In this document: one piece after another, positions 18,195 through 28,599 of the stretch
Layout: each line of letters begins with the position of its first letter
Numbering within the stretch: the stretch's first letter is position 1
Origin: Selaginella moellendorffii
Taxonomy: Eukaryota > Streptophyta > Lycopodiopsida > Selaginellales > Selaginellaceae
DNA length: 29,618 nucleotides
Reading direction: 5' to 3'
Assembly: GCF_000143415.4 (NCBI RefSeq)
Contig: NW_003314287.1
Span: 528,149-557,766 of the forward strand
Made by a program: the position numbers and the translations under genes
The notes under the pieces: model-generated
The model's input: only the letters and a program-made list of their open reading frames with translations
Database searches by the model: none
Told to the model about the DNA's origin: nothing

Positions 18195-21100
18195 AAGATC
18201 GACGTCCTCGTTGATGCATACTCGAGTCTAGAATACTGCCAAGGAAACAACCCCAGAAAAAGTTCACGGTACTCACACTATGTGAGAAATGCACCAACTT
18301 ACATGAGTTAGGGGGCAACCTCTTTGTCTAACACGGATGCGCTACCAGCTCAGACACCTTCCGGCCGTCGCTGACAAGGAAATGACCAATGGAGTCAGCC
18401 ACCCTTGCTGCTTTGGGTGTCACCCAGCTACAAAAGTGTGATATGCCCCTGGATATAGAGGATATAGAGAGAGAAGCCAGAGGCCCCAACCCTCCTGAGC
18501 AAAGAAACCAAACCCGTCGATAAGGTTTAGATAGACTACTGTAAATAGGCAGTTAGAGTTGTTTACACGGTCACGCCCTTTCACGGAATAAGGAACATCG
18601 ACAAAGAGGCGGGTTATATGACCAGTCGACAATAGCTACCCCATGACTAAAGATTTCACCATGCACACGAAGTGCCGAAGCCAAGCTACCCATTACTGGC
18701 CCAAACGCAAAGATCAATAGATGGACAATATCAAAGTCATAGACAATGATATCTTAGAGTCGGAATTATCAGTGAATAAATCTTATAGTAGAACACAAAA
18801 GTATTCCAAGTATGTTATCATCTGATAAACTAATAGTTGATTATAAAAGTCACCAAGATCATCATAATTGGTAAACATAGGAATGACCATCCAACAAAAT
18901 TCAATAGCAAGTATATCATCAAGGAAACTCAATGATGAAACTTAACTATTGAAGATGGTAGACAGAATGCCAAACAACTTACAAAAGATAACTCAAAGAA
19001 CACAAAGTAGCATTGACTGGCAAACAGAATGCTTGCGAATGTATCACCCGAAGGAAATAACATCCCAGCCTATCAGAACTAACTCGCGTAATAATCAACA
19101 GAACAGAATGAATGTGGTAAGACCAACAAACACCCATTCATGCCAACTATCACACTAGCCAATCCGAATAGATCCCAGCCAACAACACTAAGGAACTCAA
19201 GTTGCCTAAGCAAGTGTTAGCAACATCCTATTGATGTCTCAAACCCAAAAGACCAAACCAGAGCAAACCACAAAGAACATGTGATAGTACGAAAAGCCAT
19301 AAGCTATCAAAGAGAATAACTAACCATCATGAAAGATCATCGATCATCCTATCAAAAAGAGATATGCAGAATCATCGTCGAAGAAGGAATCCACTATCCC
19401 GAAGAATAGCAAATCATTCTAGATCAACGATAATCAAGCAAAACCTTTGACAACGATAATCAATCATCCTAGATGATAGTCAATCATTATTAATGATTGT
19501 TAGATGCAAATACTAACTTCAACATCGAAGCTAAGAGCCAAAATGCCTTCCCCAACAACTTCTAACAAATGGAACAATGAGCACAAAACTCAAGGAACCA
19601 AAAGCTCAAAGAAGTCTATAGCTAAGTCTTGCCTAACAATGATCACAAGGTTTGCATAAACTAACTTCAATGCTAAAGAGAAATCATGGTACAACCCACA
19701 ATATCCCCTTCAACACATTCATAAGTTAAACTTCATAATGCCAAAGCTAATGAAGAGCATATCTGCATCAATCCAAAAGCCAAGCACAATGAAGTTATAC
19801 TCAACAAGTGATCACTAAACGATCCTCCATGAATCCATTTATAGCAAGATGTAACTCACATCATAACAAGCGCAAAAAGAATCATCAAATGATTGATATA
19901 TCCCAACTGAAATCTAACAAGGATTCAATCACTTCAATACCAATCACTAACTCTTCTTCTCATAGAGGTAGCATTGTCCACGACTAAATCACTTTTTCAA
20001 GGAAAAGCTAAAGCTCAACCTCAACTAAGCAATCTCGTCTAGAACAACTAACTCAAACTTGCCACTCAGTTCGTTTGAACATCAACATAGTTGCTAACTA
20101 GCAATGCACAAAATGCCAATAGCACAAAGCCATAGCCAAATCATCAACACTATCTTCATCAAGACTAATGAAACTCAATATCAATCTTATAGAAAGACAT
20201 CTCATCTCACTCGAATCTCAACATCAACAATGTCAACGACAAGGCATCACTTCAATGCCATCAACACTATAACAAAGCTACAAGAAAGCAAGAGTGAATC
20301 ACCACTTAAAACTCCCTAGCAACTAAGCTAACCAAAGTCGAAGATACTATACTTAGTATCCGAGACCAATCCTTCAGCAAAACTCAGTTACAGATAACAC
20401 ATCATCAAGGAGTAAATCACCACATCCAAGACTCAATGAAATCCAACACTATAGACCAAACGTAACTAAATGATATCAACAGAGGTATAGTCGACATGCC
20501 AACATGAAAAACTCATGTAGGTCTAATGACACGATCCTCCACAACACCATCCAGTAAAGCAAGCCCATCACTGCTAAATCATCATCGAGCAAAGCAAGTG
20601 TCAATAGTCCTTGACGAAGTCTATAAAGAATCACTAGTCGCAAAGCAACTAACAATCACTCCTCAACTTGCTTTCACAAGACCCAAACACGAACTCTTGT
20701 CATCAAGTTATATACTTATCCAATATGAACGTGATACCCTAGGTACGAGATAAAAGTTCATAGACAAGCACAAACTAAATGACCACTCGAATCCAACTCA
20801 ACCGCAATAAGCTCACCAATACGTTTAGCTAACAGCTCTGAGCATGCCTTTTGAAGAGGCTAGCTATACGATCAACACTCAGTCGAAACTAAAGTGAAGA
20901 CCATAAGATGGACTCATATTGGTACACAACCTCCTCATAAACAAAGCTATAGTATCTTAACCTCAAACAACTAAGGTGGACATCACCATCCTCAGCCAAG
21001 GCGCAAGGCCACCAAGACCAAGTCAAGATTAGTGAGAGCTCACTACTCTCATAGAGTCTAGCAAAATGCAAAGTGCAAACTACCACCAAGCACAACTCTA

Positions 21101-21350
21101 TAGAAGAAAGGCACAAGGGTCACCCTTTTTAGAAAAGCGCAACGGCCACTTTTCTACACTAACTCTAGACTCTATCCAACTCAATTGCCTTAGCCCCAAA
21201 AAGTCAGCATCCCTTTTTGGGTCACATCATACAAACTACCTACCAAGGTCTAAGTTAACCAGAGTCAACTCTAGCCCCTTCACAAGTTTGTATTGGCTTA
21301 CGAAAACGGAATGGTTTTTGGCAAAGTGATCAACAGATCAGCCATTGGAG
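18195..21350 (-). mobile_element. Non-coding internal region, probably of a LARD-like element
   Basis: About 3.1 kb without a retroelement domain or convincing ORF. From about 18700 to 21060 the plus strand is rich in A and C and poor in G (CAA/ATCA words), a marked strand asymmetry. It lies between a 3' LTR with PPT (17659-18194) and another LTR fragment (21529-21640), which fits a large non-autonomous derivative using family A LTRs. That reading is inference. Confidence 0.4.
18486..19158 (-). repeat. Family B repeat, right copy (inverted)
   Basis: The reverse complement of this stretch aligns with 1-861, ending at 19158 opposite position 1. The similarity may continue beyond the window on the left side. 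It places inverted homologous DNA at both ends of an ~18.5 kb block. Confidence 0.7.
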
Positions 21351-21528
21351 AAGTCTAAGAAAATTTGTGGAAACTTTCCATCCTAGAGAAAGAGCTTCAT
21401 CTGATCGCTTTCCGGCACCACCCAAACCCATGCTCACTCCCACCCAAGGCCCCTCGGCCTCAATCTCAACCTCAAGTCAGTTTGGAAGCACCATTGGAGA
21501 GTTCCTTCAAGACTGGTTCCTGAACCTC

Positions 21529-21640
21529 ATTATCCCTACTATACTTTTGGAACCCCCTACAGTCCCCCCCCCCCCCCCCCCTGGGAGACGCACGTGCTTT
21601 GGGCTTTCACCCCTTGACCCGTATTAGTATTTGGACTTAA
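21529..21640 (-). repeat. Family A LTR fragment with 18-base C run
   Basis: CATTATCCCTACTATAC, TTTGGAACCCCCTA and GGGCTTTCACCCC match 1137-1230 and the equivalent part of 25573-26877. Positions 21564-21581 are an uninterrupted run of C, longer than in the other copies and prone to assembly error. The LTR breaks off near 21640. Confidence 0.6.
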
Positions 21641-21880
21641 TCTCAAATTCGATCTCGGACTCGATCTCGAACCCGACTTTGGACTCGATCTCGGACCCGA
21701 TCTCGGACCCGATCTCAGACTCAACTTCGGACTCGACCTCAGACTCGGTCTCGGACCCAATTTGGATCTCAAACTCGGTCTCGATCTCGGTCTCCGATTC
21801 GGCCTCGGCTCGATCCCGGACTCTATCTCGAACTTGGTCTCAGAGTTGGTCTTGGACTCGATCTTCGACTCGGTCCCATC
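21638..21880 (+). repeat. Degenerate 12-bp tandem repeat (TCGGACTCGATC type)
   Basis: About 240 bp built from diverged TCGGACTCGATC / TCGGACCCGATC units with 6- and 12-bp periodicity. It gives Ser/Asp- and Ser/Arg-type low-complexity ORFs on the two strands. It separates the LTR fragment from the chromovirus RT and may derive from a gag or spacer region. Confidence 0.7.
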
Positions 21881-21953
21881 CGATGAACTCTTTGTCATTT
21901 CGGTCATGCTTTCGGGGATCCTTTAGCCTACGACATCTCGGGGAGTCGGTTCC

Positions 21954-23231
21954 TTACACTATTATCTGCTGCCCCTGATCTCAGAACTGTTGGAATGCCT
22001 CAGCGGTGCCCGCTTCTTCACCAAGATTGACCTCCGTGGAGCATACAACCTGATCCGGATCCGGCCTGGTGATGAATGGAAGACTACGTTCCGAACCTAC
22101 TATGGCCACTTCGAGTACACTGTCATGCCATTTGGCTTGACAAATGCCTCAACAGTTTTCCAACACATGGCAAACGACGTCTTTCGGTTGTTTCTTGATC
22201 AAATGGTGATTGTCTACCTCAATGACATCCTCATCTACTCAAAAACTCAGGAGGAGCACGACGAACATGTATGCAAGGTGCTGGCGAAGCTACGAGAACA
22301 CGGCCTATATGCGAAACTTGAGAAATGTTCCTTCGATCAGCAGTCTGTGGAGTTCCTTGGGTACATTGTCACTCCTGAGGGTATCATGATGGATCCTGCC
22401 AAAGTCAAGACTATTCTCGAATGGGAGCCTCCACAATCAATGTCGAACGTTCAAGTTTTCCTTGGCTTTGCCAACTTCTACCGCAAATTCATTAATCACT
22501 ACTCTGACATTGTCCTTCCTTTTACGCATCTCACTCGCAAGGATGTTCCCTTCTGTTGGTCTGCTGCTGCCCAGCAGGCCTTCGACACACTCAAGGCGGC
22601 CTTCAGTTCTGCTCCCGTCTTGATCCACGCTGATCCCTCACAACCTTTCTTCATCGCGGATGACGCCTCCGACTTTGCCATCGGTGCTGTGCTGTCTCAA
22701 CTCAGAGCGGATCACGAACTTCATCCGATTGCTTTCCATTCTCGGAAATTCCAGCCTGCGGAGATCAATTATGAAATCCATGACAAGAAGCTCCTTGCCA
22801 TCGTGGATTCCTTTGGAGAGTGGCACCATTTCTTGGAGGGGGCGGGCCATCAAACAACAGTCTGGATGGATCACAAAAATCTCAAGTACTTTGCCACTTC
22901 CCGAGTTTTGAGCCGTCGTCAAGCAAGGTGGGCACAATTCCTGAGTCGGTTTGACTTTGTTATCAAGTACAGATCTGGAAAGCTTCAAGGCCTTCTTGAT
23001 GCTCTTTCAAGGCGCTCCTATCTTAGTCTCAGGCTTGGTAATCCTACCTTCGATCAACAAGATCAAGTTATCCTTGGTCCTGATTGGCTTCAAGTTATGG
23101 CAATTTCCCTAGCCCCTCAGGACTCCTCCTTGATGGATGCGATCAGAAACAATCTTCAATCTGATGACCTCGCCAGCGACATTTTCCCCCATCTTCAAGC
23201 TGGACACCCAGTGACTCCCGACTGCCGGTGA
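21954..23231 (+). pseudogene. Chromovirus reverse transcriptase and RNase H
   Basis: Open for about 425 codons. RT begins at LLPLISELLECLSGARFF and includes FTKIDLRGAYNLIRI, VMPFGLTNAS and the active-site segment VIVYLNDILIYSKT. RNase H follows with FFIADDASDFAIGAVLSQ and the H-containing YEIHDKKLLAIV, then VWMDHKNL. The N-terminal fingers of RT are missing. The YLND box has Asn where the first catalytic Asp of YxDD belongs, which should abolish polymerase activity. The frame ends in TGA at 23229-23231, directly before the integrase linker, with the reading continuing afterward. Confidence 0.9.
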
Positions 23232-24679
23232 TTTGATGAGTTCGAGTTTTTAGATGGCTTGTTGTACCGTGGGGAGCAGCTTTACGTTCCTGAAGGTGAT
23301 GCTCAAAGGTTGGTCCTGATGGAGTGCCACGATAGCCCGACTACTGGTCACTTCGGCATCGCAAAGACCTATGAGCTGGTTGCACGGGACTTTTGGTGGC
23401 CTCACATGGACGATTACATCAAAACTTTTGTTACCTCCTGTGACACTTGTGCCTGAAATAAGGTACCTCGCCACCTTCTTTCAGGTTTGCTTCGTTCCCT
23501 CCGGTCCCTTCGGGTCCTTGGGAATCCATCTCCATGGATTTCTTGAGTGATCTTCCAAGTTTTGGAGGCTTCAATAGCATTTTAGTCGTGGTGGATCGCT
23601 TCACAAAGATGGCGCACTTCCTGCCGTGTACCAAGGAGTTTTCGGGCGAGGACATGGCAAAATTGGTATTTAGGGAAATTTTTCGATTTCATGGGATTCC
23701 TGCAGGTGTGGTTTCGGATCGGGGACCTCAGTTCATCTCTCATTTCTGGCAACGGTTTTTGTAGCTGCTTGGAGTGAAGGCCAACCTCTCTTCGGCGTAT
23801 CATCCTCAAACTAATGGACAGTACGAGTGAATGATTCAGACGTTAGAACAATTCTTGAGGTGCTTCATCAATTATCATCAGGATGACTGGTTTGATATCC
23901 TTCCCCTTGCTGAGTTCTCCTATAACAACTCTGTTCACTCCTCTCTTCGAGTTTCCCCCTTCTTTGCAAACTCTGGCCGAAATCCCCAATTCAATTTCTC
24001 ACTTCCTTCTCCATCCGAATCCTCTCATTCAAATCCCCGCTGTAAGACATTTGTCTCCAACCTCCAGGAAATCCACAACTCCATCTCCTTCCACCTCCAT
24101 CGTGCTCAGGAATCTCACAAAACATTTGCCAATGCCCATCGTCAGGATTGTCCCCCTTACAATATTGGGGATAAAGTCTGGCTCCTTAAGCGAAATATCT
24201 CCACCACCAGGCCATGTCCCAAACTCGATTTCAAACACCTCAGTCCTTTCCCTATCACTGCTATCATTAATCCTATTACTTATCGCCTTGCACTTCCCTC
24301 CTCCTATCAAATTCACCCCGTTTTTCACTCTTCTCTCCTTGAGCCTTATATTCCCAGTCCTATTCCAAATTGGGTCATTCTTCCGCCTCCACCAGTGCAA
24401 CGCGAGGATGGGTCTAAGTACGAGGTTCAGGACATCCTTGATTCCAAGATCTCAAGGTCTAAACTCTACTGTCTGGTCGACTGGAAGGGTTATGGACCTG
24501 AAGAATGCACTTGGGAACCTGCAGACAACCTGATTCATTCTTCTGACCTTGATCAGGACTTCCACTGCCGCTATCCTTCTCGTCCCAGTCCTCATTCTTT
24601 TTCTCCATCTCCCGTCCCTCGCCGCCCATCTCATCCTCCTCTTCGTTGTCATTCATGTCCTCGTTCCACTTGTTCTTGA
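23232..24679 (+). pseudogene. Chromovirus integrase with C-terminal chromodomain
   Basis: The zinc-binding HHCC domain (ECHDSPTTGHFG, then SCDTC) runs to TGA at 23454-23456. A frameshift near 23485-23495 leads into the catalytic core: SMDFLSDLP (first Asp), VVSDRGPQF (second Asp), then NGQYE (Glu). TAG at 23762-23764 and TGA at 23828-23830 interrupt it. The last 282 codons are open and carry the GPY-type region (NIGDKVWLLKRN) and a chromodomain at about 24415-24560 (YEVQDILDSK, YCLVDWKGYGPEECTWEP). In chromoviruses this domain guides insertion toward particular chromatin. The three aromatic-cage positions look largely kept. Confidence 0.9.
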
Positions 24680-24690
24680 GGAGGGGGTGC

Positions 24691-25077
24691 TGTCAGAAAT
24701 CCCCCAATTCATACCACATTCATGAATCTCACTGGATTTTTGACCTACAGACCACATTCCTGATTCTTGAGACACTTCCCTATTCCTGACTCTCGAGACT
24801 TTTCCCTATTCCTGACTCTTTGATTTCCTGTACGATTCCTGAGTCTTGAGCCACATTCCTGATGATGATATGGCGCCTCCTCGACCTCAACTATATTTAG
24901 GCCGTCCTCGATCCAAGAGTGGTGGAGCTTTATCAACCTATAGTATATATAGGTTAGCCTTGTTCCATTTCTCCACAATCTGAATCAACGCCAGTCCAAG
25001 GCCTCTTCTTTGTTTCCATTAGCTTTTCTCTTTGTTTTTTGCATTTTCCAGTCTTGATCTTGTTGGGGGTCTTGACA
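24691..25077 (+). repeat. Chromovirus 3' LTR (387 bp)
   Basis: Starts TGTCAGAAATCCCCC right after the polypurine tract and ends CTTGACA. It contains a TATATATA promoter-like run near 24944-24955. Its reverse complement matches 26453-26839 over the same 387-bp length at roughly 90 percent by eye. Repeats of GAGTCAGGAATAGGGA type lie inside. Confidence 0.9.
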
Positions 25078-25398
25078 GGGCGGTTGCAAAACTTCATCGT
25101 CCTCAGAACTTGAAGAGGAGTCCAGTTGCTTAGGTTTAGTTGGTTTAGCTGCTTCAGCTTCTTTTTTCCTCTTCTTGTTCTCCTTCTTCAATTTGTGGAC
25201 TTCCTTTCGCAAATTCTTGATCTCAACTTCTTGAGCCATATGCTGTAGTGCCGCAGCATCTGGCCCTTCCTCTTCTAACTCAGCCTCAGCCTCTTTTGCA
25301 GCATCTTTAGCAGGAGTTTCCTCCTCTCGATTCGCCCATCTAAAGGTTTCAATGTCATTAACACGGTTCCTTTTCACCATCACGTTAGCTGCATGCAT
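25078..25398 (-). pseudogene. 5' gag fragment of gypsy A3
   Basis: On the minus strand, starting at ATG 25398 (or 25380), about 107 codons read MHAANVMVKRNRVNDIETF, an acidic segment, a basic coiled-coil-like stretch (EVHKLKKENKKRKKEAEAAK) and a Ser/Glu cluster. It then runs into the chromovirus LTR at 25077, which cuts it off. It lies just downstream of an LTR and primer-binding site of the same orientation, so it is read as the gag start of a family A element. Gag identity is from position, not from a recognised domain. Confidence 0.55.
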
Positions 25399-25556
25399 AC
25401 CTCTATCAGTAACTGAACATGCATATAACGTTCTTACCGAATGGTGCAATCCAACTAATCCTACACAGGTCACTTCGGATCTACTAGAAAAGTCTCTGCG
25501 TATGCAACTTGAGTCAGAAAGTCCGATAAAAGTTGGATAGAAATTGCTGAGACAAT

Positions 25557-25572
25557 TTCTTCTGATACTAAA
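25557..25572 (-). other. Primer-binding site of gypsy A3
   Basis: Minus-strand TTTAGTATCAGAAGAA follows the LTR's terminal TACA. TAGTATCAGAAG matches 9 of 12 bases of the initiator-Met tRNA primer site TGGTATCAGAGC used by many plant LTR elements. This identifies the adjacent LTR as a 5' LTR. Confidence 0.65.
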
Positions 25573-26877
25573 TGTAGCACACCTGAATTTGGAGCTGAAC
25601 TCCAAGCCCATTGCGCTATAAAATGAGGGTCCAGTACAATCCTACAAGCACTAGCTCCCCGTATCTAGCATCTACATGTAAAATGGTGTCAGATAGTGTC
25701 TGGCACAATTTTGGCATACCAGTGGCCTAACGTGAAGAGGAGGGTACCCCACCGACTAGAGTAGTGTGGAGCTTGGGCTTAGACCCAATTTGGACACAGA
25801 ACAAGGAGTGACACAGCCTAGTGGGAGCCAAACTAATGTCTTAGGTGGTCGGACATGCATTTTAACCACTATCCCTACACATTTGGAACCCCCTATAGCC
25901 CCCCCCCCGAGGAACATATGTTTTGGCCTTTCACCCCAAACCTCCCTTAGTACTAGGAGTTAGTCTTTGGGACAAAGTCGATATTTACTAAATATGGAAT
26001 GTCTTTAGATTGCGAATTTGGACATGGGACGAACACCATTGTGTATAGGCCAATCTTTATAATCCATAAATATGCCAAATGAGTGAATCTAGACACTTTC
26101 CATAAATAGCATTTGGGACCGAAATGAGACTAATACAAAGGGTATAATAGCGAAAGTGTTTGGCAAACATAGTAAGCTATCATCTAGCGATATTGAGGAA
26201 CTAGTTTCAATATACGAGGGTTCTTGCCAAGCCAATGCAAGACAGAGCAAAAGAGAACTAACAAGCCGGGCCAAGTATGTCTGGCTAAATAGACACTTAG
26301 AAATTCCTTCCTTATGCTCATCTAGTCAATTACAGATGTTAAGTACAGTTTACTAACATTGGATAAAAAGGGCTAATAAAGGGAACCAGCAGTATTGACC
26401 TTCTGCTGTCGTGGCAGTAAGGAAAGATTGTCCATAAAGACTGGCCGACAAGTGTCAAGACCCCTAACAAGATCAAGATTGGAAAATGCAAAAAGACAAA
26501 GAGAAAAGCTAGTGGAAACAAAGAAGAGGCCTTAGACTGGCGTTGATTCAGATTGTGGAGAAATGGAACAAGGCTAACCTATATATACTATAGGTTGATG
26601 AAGCTCCACCACTCTTGGATCGAGGACGGCCTAAATATAGCTGAGGTCGAGGAGGCGCCACATCATCATCAGGAATGTGGCTCGAGACTCAAGAATCGGG
26701 AAGTGTCTCGAGAGTCAGGAATAGGAAAGTGTCTCGAGAGTCAGGAATAGGGAAGTGTCTCGAGAGTCAGGAATGTGGTCTGCAGGTCAGGAATCCTGCG
26801 AGAGTCAGGAATGTGGCAAGAATTGGGGGATTCCTGACAACAAGTATCTTTTGATACTCGAAGTTATCTTCATGACA
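25573..26877 (-). repeat. Family A LTR, copy 3 (5' LTR), interrupted
   Basis: TGTAGCACACCTGAATTTGG on the left and TTCATGACA on the right. It aligns with copy 1 along its length; without the nested 392 bp (solo LTR plus duplication) it is about 913 bp. A primer-binding site flanks its left end, so the rest of the element lay to the left and has been disrupted by the chromovirus. Confidence 0.8.
26453..26839 (-). mobile_element. Solo chromovirus LTR with 5-bp target-site duplication
   Basis: Begins TGTCAAGACCCC and ends GGGGGATTCCTGACA. It is flanked by ACAAG on both sides (26448-26452 and 26840-26844). The other LTR copies read CCGACAAGTATCTT at this spot, so the empty site is known. The LTR is in the opposite orientation to 24691-25077 and the same length. 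Confidence 0.92.
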
Positions 26878-28282
26878 TATTGGCACTTGAGGACTTTGTG
26901 TTACACTTCAAGCTTGAGTCTTGGATGAATGCTAACACCATAGGCTTCTCATCTACTATGAGCCTCTATAGCAAACATGCACCTAATGCTTTTTAAATTG
27001 GATAGTGTAGTTATTGATATTCTTTTGCAGCATTTGTCAAAATTAAAGCAGATTATATAGAGTTGTTAGTCAATTTTCTCCATTCTAAATTGTTTGAGGA
27101 ACTTGTCAATCATTGTAGACAATGACCATCATTCATTTGAAAGCAAGAAAGATGCTCAATCTGCTACTATTATTTTTAAGGATCTCAAGAATAATTCTTA
27201 GGACAAAGCATCTTTGGTGATTTTGTTGTATCTTAAGTAAGTTTGAAATTGATTAATGTGATTGTAAGCCAAAATACTTGATCCAAGATAGAACTTTGGG
27301 AAGTCCATTGCCCTATAAAGGATATGAATAGTTGCCACCATTGGTGTAATGTTTTAATTGTGCTCCTCTTTGGAATCTATTATAAATGATTAAAACTCAT
27401 TTACCAACAACATTGTCTAATAATTAAGCTAGCGTATAAGCCTTAAGAATTCCTTTAAGTTATATGTGTCCAAAGAGAAGTTTTTATATAGCAACAACAC
27501 TTGACTAATGCATATGAGTAAACATCAAACTTCTAAAATGCACCAAATGCAAAAACTATGTACATACTATGATGTTGGTATAGAGCTTGGAGAGCTCAAT
27601 CACAAGGTTTTATGCTTGCTAAACACTCAAGGATTTTAAAATCACTTTTTATAACACTTTATAACCTCTTATACACTTACTATATATTAAATGTTCTCCA
27701 TTCAAGTAAAAGTTTCTCAATCAAAAGAGATGATTAAACATGAGACATCAAATAGTTATATATACTTAAGGGCACTAAACTAAACAATAAGATGATACAA
27801 GGGGTAAATATATAAGAAAAATTTCTCAAACTTTTAAAAATTCCTTATAAGCATAAACCAACAAAAAGCTTTAAAAAAGGACCTTTAAAATTTTTGTACA
27901 CTACTGAAAACTCCTTGAAATCTCTAAACTGGGAGGAAAATGTCCACACGAGATCTTCCTAGGAGATTCAAATCTAATCTAGTCCCTAAATCTAAAACTA
28001 CACTACAAAATGAATGCACTTACCTGCTTGAGCCAAGCCAAGTAGAGACTATAAACACATGCTTGATGGTGCTAGTCCCACGCCTTTGATCCCTTGAAGG
28101 CGGTGGGTAAGTAAGACATTGCTGTGAATAGCCAAAGAGATAGGTAGAATGACGATGTATTGCAATGTATTTTGTATTAGGGATCTGTCTAAAAACATTC
28201 TAAGTCCTACTTTTATAGTCGCTACTGCTCACGTCAAGGTTAGGAATACAGTCCTAACCTTGAACCTCTCAAGTTTACTTTC
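26878..28282. other. AT-rich region without recognisable genes
   Basis: About 1.4 kb of AT-rich DNA with stops in all frames and no retroelement domain. Toward 28010-28280 the minus strand has promoter- or LTR-like features, including a TATAAAA and a possible splice donor (CAGGTAAGTG near 28017-28026). Confidence 0.4.
28211..28217 (-). promoter_or_regulatory. TATA-like box on minus strand
   Basis: TATAAAA in the context GACTATAAAAGTAGGAC. It could be the promoter in a retroelement LTR lying downstream of the Q/E-rich ORF. No LTR boundaries could be confirmed. Confidence 0.35.
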
Positions 28283-28599
28283 CTAAGCTTGAATCCTCGA
28301 GCTTGTCTTTTTCTCCCTTCTCCACTCTCCCACGACTGCCTTGTGCTGCGTCCCGCAATCACTGCTCCATTGCTGCATCGTGGGTAGCTGCTCCCTCATG
28401 TGGCTCCTCCTCCTCTTCCTCCTCTTCATAAGTCTGAACTGCTTCCTCAAAGTCTTGTGATCTGAATTTGACCAGCTTCTTCCCGAGATCAGTTGCACAA
28501 ACGCCTCTTCTCGAAACTTTAAACATCCAACTTGAAACAGCCACGACTTCTCTTGGACGGCTTTCAGTTTTGCTGCTTTACTACTTACTTCCTCTACTC

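Larger units (their letters stand above)
21954..25077 (+). mobile_element. 5'-truncated Ty3/gypsy chromovirus with 3' LTR
   Basis: RT, RNase H, integrase, C-terminal chromodomain, polypurine tract (GAGGAGGGGG, 24678-24687) and a 387-bp 3' LTR follow in canonical order. The 5' LTR, gag, protease and the start of RT are missing. Four stops and at least one frameshift make it non-autonomous. Confidence 0.9.

Noticed and set aside
18336-18380. tRNA-like segment on the minus strand (GAGCTGGTAGCGCATCCG)
   Set aside because: It resembles a tRNA A box and D-loop, but no anticodon stem, T arm or acceptor pairing can be formed around it.
21631-21978. Ser/Asp- and Ser/Arg-rich ORFs on both strands
   Set aside because: Low-complexity products of the 12-bp tandem repeat.
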